A DNA stretch of 64,000 nt from assembly GCA_937875295.1 (NCBI GenBank), contig CALLXS010000101.1, positions 17,280 to 81,279 of the forward strand, written 5' to 3'. The position numbers and the translations under genes were made by a program. This stretch comes from an uncultured bacterium (lineage in GTDB: Bacteria > Bacteroidota > Ignavibacteria > Kapaibacteriales > UBA2268). Positions 58,182 to 64,000 of this stretch are shown piece by piece (the stretch's first letter is position 1; each line of letters starts with the position of its first letter). The notes below the pieces were generated by a model. It did not search any database. It saw only the letters and a list, made by a program, of their open reading frames with translations, and was not told the origin of the DNA.

Positions 58182-58324
58182 ATTAACTAAAAATTGTATG
58201 TTTTATTAAAATATTGATTGCAATTATCTAAAAATTATAATAATTATTTTATTAAAAATTTCTTAAATGAAAAAATGGGTTAATTAAGTACAAAAGCACT
58301 AAATACAATAAATTAAATAGTATA

Positions 58325-58332
58325 CAAAATTA
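58325..58332 (-). promoter_or_regulatory. TAnnTTTG -7-like element for the YitT gene
   Basis: The reverse strand reads TAATTTTG, 143 nt upstream of the YitT-family start. Confidence 0.3.
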
Positions 58333-58407
58333 CGACTTATTTCGATAATCTTCAAATTTATAATAATTACTTCGCAGAAAATAATTAAATTTGTAATTCT
58401 TTTATTT

Positions 58408-58415
58408 TAATTTTG
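58408..58415 (+). promoter_or_regulatory. TAnnTTTG -7-like element for the small lipoprotein
   Basis: TAATTTTG, 21 nt upstream of the ATG at 58437. It also overlaps the TTG at 58413, which argues that TTG is not the start. Confidence 0.4.
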
Positions 58416-58436
58416 ATAAATTGGAGCAATTCAAAG

Positions 58437-59057
58437 ATGATAAAAAGCAAAGCAATTTTTAGAATAATAATAATATCATTTTTTATAATTATTTTAAATT
58501 CATGTAGTAACGAAGAAAATCATAAAATAACATGGAATATATGGATTAATTCTAATCAAACTAAATTGCTTAAATTCACTCCAGATGGAAAATTCTATGA
58601 TTTATATAACTTTTCTAATACACAATTTAACAAGTACGAAGTAGGAGAAAAAAATCTTAATATTAAAAACTATACTTTTGAACCAAAGGACAGCATACAA
58701 GCTGAAATTCTATATTTAGACGAAGAAAAATTAGTCATTAAATATAAAGATAATAGCATAGATTCTCTAAAAAAAGCAAGCGATAAAGATTATATAATAG
58801 GCTCTTGGGCGCCAATAGATATAACCGTACCTCAGGATACTTTTATTTTAGGGTTTGAATCTTACGATTGTACTTTTAAATCTGCAGATTCCTCTAAAAA
58901 AAGATATTTTCGATATAAATTAATAAATGATACTAAAGCAGTATTTGATTTTTATATGGAAAATCGAAAAGATTCAGTAACATATTCTATTAGTAAAGAT
59001 GGTTTAATGCTCATGCTAAATTATGGGGATTATATGACTACATTAAAACGCTATTAA
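58437..59057 (+). CDS. Hypothetical lipoprotein
   Basis: 206 aa. The lipoprotein signal from the ATG at 58437 ends at lipobox LNSC. The rest is beta-rich, with pairs of strands such as DKDYIIGSWAPIDI and GLMLMLNYGDYMTTLKRY, reminiscent of lipocalin-like lipoproteins in Bacteroidota; no confident family. A TTG at 58413 in frame would add eight polar residues before the signal, so the ATG, which has GGAGC 10 nt upstream, is chosen. It is 59 nt before metG and may be cotranscribed. Confidence 0.7.
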   Translation: MIKSKAIFRIIIISFFIIILNSCSNEENHKITWNIWINSNQTKLLKFTPDGKFYDLYNFSNTQFNKYEVGEKNLNIKNYTFEPKDSIQAEILYLDEEKLVIKYKDNSIDSLKKASDKDYIIGSWAPIDITVPQDTFILGFESYDCTFKSADSSKKRYFRYKLINDTKAVFDFYMENRKDSVTYSISKDGLMLMLNYGDYMTTLKRY

Positions 59058-59116
59058 TTTCAACTTTTATCAATTAATTAAAATAAACTAAATCAACGAA
59101 AATCAGATTATAATAT

Positions 59117-60964
59117 ATGAAAAGAACATTAATTACCTCTGCCTTGCCTTATGCAAATGGTTATTTGCATTTAGGACACTGCGCCGGAGCATATCTACCT
59201 GCAGATATTTATGCTAGATATTTAAGATTGCGTGGCGAAGATGTGCTGTATGTCTGTGGTTCTGATGAACATGGAGTGGCAATTACTATTGCAGCAGAAA
59301 AAGAAAAAGTAACACCAAGAGATATTATTGATAAATATCACTATGCAAATAAAGAGGCTTTCGAGAAATTTGGAATGAGCTTTGATATTTATAGTAGGAC
59401 TTCTAACAAATCACACCATGAAACTGCAAGAGAATTTTTCGCTGATTTCTTTAAAAAAGGTTTACTCCTCGAAAAGGATGAAGAGCAGTTCTATGACCCT
59501 AAAGCCGAAATGTTCCTACCTGATAGATATGTCGAAGGTACTTGCCCAAATTGCGGTAGTGATAATGCAAGAGGCGACCAATGCGATAGCTGTGGAGCGT
59601 ATTATAATCAATTAGAATTAAAAAACCCAAAAAGTCTTATTACAGGTGATGTACCAATTGTAAAAAATACAACTCATTGGTATATGCAATTTAATAGATT
59701 TCAAGAATTTCTAGAAAATTATATCGAAAGCAATGCTAACGAATGGAAAGACAATGTTTTGCAGCAAAGCAGAAGCTGGCTCAAACAAGGTTTTTCTGAA
59801 AGAGCTATTACACGTGATTTAAATTGGGGTGTTAGTATTAATAATATAGAAGGAATACCGGCAGAAAAAGCTGAAGGAAAAGTACTTTATGTATGGTTCG
59901 ATGCTGTATTAGGATATATTACTGCCACTAAAGAAATTATCAGACAATTTAATGAAAATGGAAAAGCTGAACTTATAGATTGGGAAAAATGGTGGAAATC
60001 AGAAGATACTGATTATTTTGCTTTCATAGGAAAAGATAATATAGTGTTTCATACTTTAATATTTCCGTCTATGCTTCATGCCAAAGGTGATGGTTATATT
60101 TTACCAAAAAATGTCCCAGCAAATGAATTTCTAAATTTAGAGGGCGAAAAATTTTCTAAATCGCGTAATTGGAGCATTGATTTAAAGGATTTTGAAGAAG
60201 CTCATCCTCAAGATAATATGATATCAACTCTCCGATATACTTTAGCAATGAATTTCCCAGAAACTAAAGATGCAGATTTCACTTGGAAAGATTTTCAAGC
60301 ACGAAACAACAATGAATTATCTGCAATTTTAGGAAATTATATTAATAGGTCATTGCAATTCTTGCATAAAAATTTCGATGGGAAAGTACCAGAATTAGAA
60401 GGAAAATATTCTAATTTAAAAGTAGAAAGTATTGATTTAATTAATAAATTAATTAGCGGAGATGCTTCATTTGATAAGAATACTTTAAATTATTCATCTT
60501 TAGAACAAAATGAAATAGATTTCATTATTTCTGCTACAGAATCTAAAAAGTTAATTGATAAAAATTACCAGCAATTTAGATTTAGAGATGCTATAACTGA
60601 ATCAATGAACATTGCTCGATATGCAAATAAGTATTTTAATGATGAAGAGCCTTGGAAAACCATTAAAACTGATAAAACAAAAGCTGCAAAAACAGTGTAT
60701 TTCTGTACTCAAATTACAAAAGCTCTTGCAATTATTTTTGCTCCAATCGTTCCAAATTCAGCAAAGGAAATATTTGAATTTATAAATGAAAAGATAACTA
60801 CTGGAGAAGCAAATGCTTGCGATACAATTAAAACAAATCATTGGGATAGTGCCTTTGATTTCTCTATAGAATCTGGACGTACTATTGAATTGCCCAAATT
60901 ACTCTTTAGTAAAGTGGAGCAGGACTTCATCGATGCTGAAATTGCTAAATTAGGCAATAAATAA
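59117..60964 (+). CDS. metG: Methionyl-tRNA synthetase (no C-terminal tRNA-binding domain)
   Basis: 615 aa class I synthetase. ALPYANGYLHLGHCAGAY carries the HIGH motif, GSDEHG follows, the connective peptide has zinc cysteines (CPNCGSDNARGDQCDSC), and the KMSKS motif appears as KFSKSRNWSI near residue 345. The anticodon-binding helical domain ends near residue 600. The extra C-terminal EMAP/tRNA-binding dimerisation domain found in ~680-aa homologues is absent, so the enzyme may be monomeric or use a separate partner. tRNA-Val follows. Confidence 0.95.
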   Translation: MKRTLITSALPYANGYLHLGHCAGAYLPADIYARYLRLRGEDVLYVCGSDEHGVAITIAAEKEKVTPRDIIDKYHYANKEAFEKFGMSFDIYSRTSNKSHHETAREFFADFFKKGLLLEKDEEQFYDPKAEMFLPDRYVEGTCPNCGSDNARGDQCDSCGAYYNQLELKNPKSLITGDVPIVKNTTHWYMQFNRFQEFLENYIESNANEWKDNVLQQSRSWLKQGFSERAITRDLNWGVSINNIEGIPAEKAEGKVLYVWFDAVLGYITATKEIIRQFNENGKAELIDWEKWWKSEDTDYFAFIGKDNIVFHTLIFPSMLHAKGDGYILPKNVPANEFLNLEGEKFSKSRNWSIDLKDFEEAHPQDNMISTLRYTLAMNFPETKDADFTWKDFQARNNNELSAILGNYINRSLQFLHKNFDGKVPELEGKYSNLKVESIDLINKLISGDASFDKNTLNYSSLEQNEIDFIISATESKKLIDKNYQQFRFRDAITESMNIARYANKYFNDEEPWKTIKTDKTKAAKTVYFCTQITKALAIIFAPIVPNSAKEIFEFINEKITTGEANACDTIKTNHWDSAFDFSIESGRTIELPKLLFSKVEQDFIDAEIAKLGNK

Positions 60965-61004
60965 TTAAAAAATATTCACTCTTTTAATTTAAAGGGTGAA
61001 AAAT

Positions 61005-61079
61005 GGACTCTTAGCTCAGCAGGTATAGAGCGCTTCCTTGACAGGGAAGAGGTCATCAGTTCGAATCTGTTAGAGTCCA
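61005..61079 (+). tRNA. tRNA-Val (anticodon GAC)
   Basis: 75-nt cloverleaf: acceptor GGACTCT with AGAGTCC, D arm from TAGCTCAGCAGG, anticodon stem CTTCC/GGAAG around loop TTGACAG (anticodon GAC at 61040-61042), and a TTCGAAT T loop. The T stem ATCAG/CTGTT has one U-U mismatch. Discriminator A; CCA is not encoded. Confidence 0.9.
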
Positions 61080-61261
61080 CATTAAATTTAAAAATACATT
61101 TGATAAAATATTTTAGAAAATGTATAAATTAACTTTTTCTATAATTTATTTTATAGTAAAAGATCTCGCCTTAATATCTTTCAAAATAAGTATTATTACT
61201 TTTCTTTGCTTTTCTGCATTATTAAAATCTTGATTATCACCATTAAATTATTATTTTTTAG

Positions 61262-61269
61262 TAATTTTG
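61262..61269 (+). promoter_or_regulatory. TAnnTTTG -7-like element for leuS
   Basis: TAATTTTG, 57 nt upstream of the leuS start. A perfect 12-nt palindrome TTGTTTAAACAA (61274-61285) sits just downstream, at the expected transcription start. Confidence 0.4.
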
Positions 61270-61326
61270 TAGCTTGTTTAAACAAAGAAATAATTAAATA
61301 CTCTTTCAATAAAAATACTAACAATA

Positions 61327-63885
61327 ATGGCATATAATTTTACCGAAATTGAAAAAAAATGGCAGAAATTCTGGAAAGATCAGAATATTTATAAAGTGGA
61401 AGATGACTTCTCTAAGCCCAAATATTACATTTTAGATATGTTCCCTTATCCTAGTGGAGCAGGTCTTCACATTGGACATCCCGAAGGCTACACTGCCACT
61501 GATATTATTGCTAGATATAAAAAAATGAAGGGTTTTAATGTGCTTCATCCTATGGGATTCGACGCATTTGGTTTGCCAACTGAGAGATATTCTATGCAGA
61601 ATAATATTCATCCAAATGAAGCCACAGAGAAAAATATAGCTAATTTCAGTAGACAATTAGATATGATTGGCTTAGGTTATGATTGGGATAGAATGATTAA
61701 TACTACTTCCCCAGAATATTATCGCTGGACTCAAGAAATGTTTCTCCGAATTTATAATAGCTATTATGACCATTCTGAGTGTAAAGCTCGCCCAATCGAA
61801 GAATTACCAATACCTGAAGAATTAAAATCAACAAGCGAAATTAATGAATATATCGACAGCAAGAGATTGGCTTATATAGCGAATATTCCTGTGAATTGGT
61901 GCGAACAGTTAGGCACTGTCTTAGCTAATGAAGAAGTCGAAGAATGGAAATCAAAAGGATATTCAGTAGAACGCCGCCCAATGAGACAATGGATGATTCG
62001 CATTACAGAGTATGCTCAAAGATTAATTGATGATTTAGATTTAGTCGAATGGCCAAATTCTACTTTAGAAATGCAAAAAAATTGGATTGGAAAAAGCACC
62101 GGAGCTGAAGTTAATTTCGAAGTAATTGGGAATTCCGAAAAGATTACTGTATTCACTACAAGACCTGATACAATTTTTGGTGCAAATTATTTAGTATTAG
62201 CTCCTGAACATCCATTAGTTGATACAATTACAACAGCTGAAAATAAAATTTCGATTAATGAATATATCAAAACCGCTGCATTAAAAAGCGATTTAGAACG
62301 AGCTGAATTAAGCAAAGAAAAAACTGGGAAATTTACCGGTGCATATGCGATTAATCCTGCTACAGGAAATAAAATCCCAATTTGGATAGCTGATTATGTA
62401 TTAGCGCATTATGGAACTGGTGCTATTATGGCTGTACCCGGCCACGACGAAAGAGATCACCAATTTGCAAAAGATTTTAATTTACCTATTAGTCAAGTGG
62501 TGATTCCAAGCGAAGAAAATGATGGAAATACAATTGATATAAATAATAGTGCATTTACTGAGTATGGCAAAAGTATTAATTCAGCTAACAGTGAAATTAG
62601 TCTAAATGATCTGCCAACAAGTATTGCTATTGAGCAAATTAATAAATGGTTAGAGACTAAAGGAATAGGAAAAGCAAAAGTAAGCTATAAATTGAGAGAT
62701 TGGCTATTTTCTCGGCAAAGATACTGGGGCGAACCTATGCCAATAATGTTTTTCGAAGATGGCACAAAAAGACCACTTTCAGATGATGAACTACCTCTTC
62801 GCTTACCAGAGATAAATGATTTTCAACCTGCTGGCACAGGAGAGTCTCCTCTGGCTAAAGTAGAAAGTTGGGTTAATTTTATTGATAAAAAAACAGGGAA
62901 AAAAGCAAAATATGAGACTAATACTATGCCTCAATGGGCTGGATCTTGCTGGTATTACTTGAGATATATTGATCCAAAAAATAATGAAAAATTTGTAGAT
63001 CCAGAAAAAGAAAAATATTGGATGGGGAAAGATGGCGTTGATTTATACGTCGGTGGTGCCGAGCATGCAGTTTTGCATTTACTTTATGCTCGCTTTTGGC
63101 ATAAAGTCCTATTTGATTATGGTAAAGTTTCATCTCCAGAACCATTTAAAAAATTATTTCATCAAGGTTTAATTATGGGTGCCGATGGGCATAAGATGAG
63201 CAAATCTTTAGGAAATGTAGTTAATCCAGACGATATAATTAATGAATTTGGAGCTGATTCGCTTAGAATTTATGAAATGTTTTTGGGTCCATTAGAAGCA
63301 AGCAAACCATGGTCATCTGATGGAATTGGTGGAGTGTTTAGGTTCTTAAATAGAGTGTGGAGATTAATTGCTGATGATAATGATAAGATTAATGAAAAAG
63401 TGCAGGATATAAAACTTAATGCTGAGCAAGAATTTCATATAAACACGGTCATTAAAAAAGTATCTGAAGATATTGAAAATTTGAGCTTTAATACAGCTGT
63501 GAGTGCAATGATGATTTACTTAAATGAAATAAGCAAATATGACATTTTGCCAAAAAAGGCAATGGAAGACTTCGTGATTGTGCTTTCTCCATTTGCTCCA
63601 CATATTGCTGAGGAATTATGGAGAATTTTAGGGCATAATGATTCAATCGTATTAAAGAAATATCCAGATTACGATGAAAGTAAGTTAGTAAAACAAGAAA
63701 TTGAATTTGTTGTGCAGGTTAATAGCAAAATTCGCTCTAAAATTGTAATGCCAATTAATAAATCGCAAAGCGAATATGAAGAAATTGCCAAAAATGACCC
63801 TAATGTAATTAAATTCTTAGATGGTCTTACAATACGTAAAGTAATTTATGTGCAAAATAAACTGATTAATTTTATTGCTAATTAA
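61327..63885 (+). CDS. leuS: Leucyl-tRNA synthetase
   Basis: 852 aa class I synthetase. [16 protein letters not shown] carries HIGH (48-51), the editing domain lies at about 225-430 with [19 protein letters not shown], and the KMSKS loop is in [17 protein letters not shown] near residue 625; a C-terminal helical anticodon domain and small ubiquitin-like end ([11 protein letters not shown]) follow. It charges tRNA-Leu and proofreads. Monocistronic by context, between the tRNA-Val and tRNA-Arg genes. Confidence 0.97.
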   Translation: MAYNFTEIEKKWQKFWKDQNIYKVEDDFSKPKYYILDMFPYPSGAGLHIGHPEGYTATDIIARYKKMKGFNVLHPMGFDAFGLPTERYSMQNNIHPNEATEKNIANFSRQLDMIGLGYDWDRMINTTSPEYYRWTQEMFLRIYNSYYDHSECKARPIEELPIPEELKSTSEINEYIDSKRLAYIANIPVNWCEQLGTVLANEEVEEWKSKGYSVERRPMRQWMIRITEYAQRLIDDLDLVEWPNSTLEMQKNWIGKSTGAEVNFEVIGNSEKITVFTTRPDTIFGANYLVLAPEHPLVDTITTAENKISINEYIKTAALKSDLERAELSKEKTGKFTGAYAINPATGNKIPIWIADYVLAHYGTGAIMAVPGHDERDHQFAKDFNLPISQVVIPSEENDGNTIDINNSAFTEYGKSINSANSEISLNDLPTSIAIEQINKWLETKGIGKAKVSYKLRDWLFSRQRYWGEPMPIMFFEDGTKRPLSDDELPLRLPEINDFQPAGTGESPLAKVESWVNFIDKKTGKKAKYETNTMPQWAGSCWYYLRYIDPKNNEKFVDPEKEKYWMGKDGVDLYVGGAEHAVLHLLYARFWHKVLFDYGKVSSPEPFKKLFHQGLIMGADGHKMSKSLGNVVNPDDIINEFGADSLRIYEMFLGPLEASKPWSSDGIGGVFRFLNRVWRLIADDNDKINEKVQDIKLNAEQEFHINTVIKKVSEDIENLSFNTAVSAMMIYLNEISKYDILPKKAMEDFVIVLSPFAPHIAEELWRILGHNDSIVLKKYPDYDESKLVKQEIEFVVQVNSKIRSKIVMPINKSQSEYEEIAKNDPNVIKFLDGLTIRKVIYVQNKLINFIAN

Positions 63886-63940
63886 TTAACAAAGAAAAAA
63901 TATTTTTATAAATTTAATAGTAAATATATATAAAAAAAAG

Positions 63941-64000
63941 TGATCCCGGCAGGGTTCGAACCTGCGGCACCAAGTTTAGGAAACTTGTGCTCTATCCTAC
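63941..64000 (-). tRNA. tRNA-Arg (anticodon CCT), 3' part, cut by window edge
   Basis: Read on the reverse strand: anticodon stem CAAGT/ACTTG around TTCCTAA (anticodon CCT at 63978-63980), T arm GCAGG-TTCGAAC-CCTGC, acceptor strand CGGGATC and discriminator A at 63941. The 5' acceptor strand lies beyond 64000. It would read AGG. Confidence 0.88.

Noticed and set aside
61081..61326. T-box or other leader RNA before leuS
   Set aside because: No specifier stem, T-box sequence or terminator pair is visible; the region is plain A+T-rich spacer.
1..64000. CRISPR arrays, insertion sequences, prophage or integron signals
   Set aside because: No regularly spaced repeats, transposase or integrase genes, or target-site duplications were seen; gene content is uniformly chromosomal.

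Overview
The window is about 70% A+T or more, and several spacers are close to 90% A+T. It holds 44 chromosomal protein genes (one cut by the left edge, one frameshifted, one cut short by an in-frame stop) and two tRNA genes (one cut by the right edge). Three large secreted proteins end in type IX secretion (T9SS) sorting domains, upstream regions repeatedly carry TAnnTTTG, the -7 element of Bacteroidota promoters, and ribosome binding sites are mostly weak. Together with single-chain GlyRS, HrcA, hpnCD and ablAB, this points to a Gram-negative member of the Bacteroidota/Chlorobiota/Ignavibacteria/Kapabacteria radiation. The genus cannot be read from this sequence. TGA is used as an ordinary stop (for example comF and grpE), so the code is the standard bacterial one.

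Layout. 1-3349: start of a nitroreductase, squalene-pathway genes hpnC-hpnD, a DoxX/MauE membrane protein and comF. 3359-8886: a large soluble PAS/GAF histidine kinase, grpE and pheS. 9058-16638: cinA; mnmE-mnmG with parS-like palindromes on both sides of mnmG; an RmlD-like reductase; heptose kinase rfaE1; a small membrane protein; and a rhomboid protease. 16658-18994: a frameshifted TPR lipoprotein gene and pyrG. 19399-24274: two convergent T9SS cargo genes, an 8-repeat fibronectin-like protein and a peptidylarginine-deiminase-like enzyme. 24492-29161: coiled-coil protein, L,D-transpeptidase lipoprotein, kdsD and hpf. 29219-29668: an unusually structured spacer with several DnaA-box-like 9-mers. 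29669-35900: DMT protein, lgt-queC, hrcA with a GNAT gene, and uvrA. 36091-42762: a T9SS cargo protein with BNR-like repeats, an outer-membrane barrel with a Tat-exported polyferredoxin lipoprotein, and an M49 peptidase interrupted by TGA. 42909-50031: isocitrate dehydrogenase family gene, glyS, adk, DUF389 protein, and kamA-ablB (N-acetyl-beta-lysine osmolyte). 50117-64000: ffh-rpsP, a glycosyltransferase, murA, a BatA/VWA protein, a YitT protein, a lipoprotein, metG, tRNA-Val, leuS and part of a tRNA-Arg.

Most of the window is translation, tRNA modification, envelope building and protein quality control. KdsD and RfaE1 imply LPS with Kdo and heptose. Lgt would modify the many lipoproteins seen here. 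MurA and the L,D-transpeptidase build and crosslink peptidoglycan. The best candidate for an undescribed system is the two-gene unit at 38614-40809. It pairs a predicted beta-barrel with a Tat-signal lipoprotein carrying eight Fe-S cysteine motifs, a possible heme-free electron conduit at the cell surface. Also worth attention are the parS-like sites at mnmG, the structured spacer near 29.3-29.6 kb, the in-frame TGA in the M49 gene and the one-base frameshift at 17018-17022.
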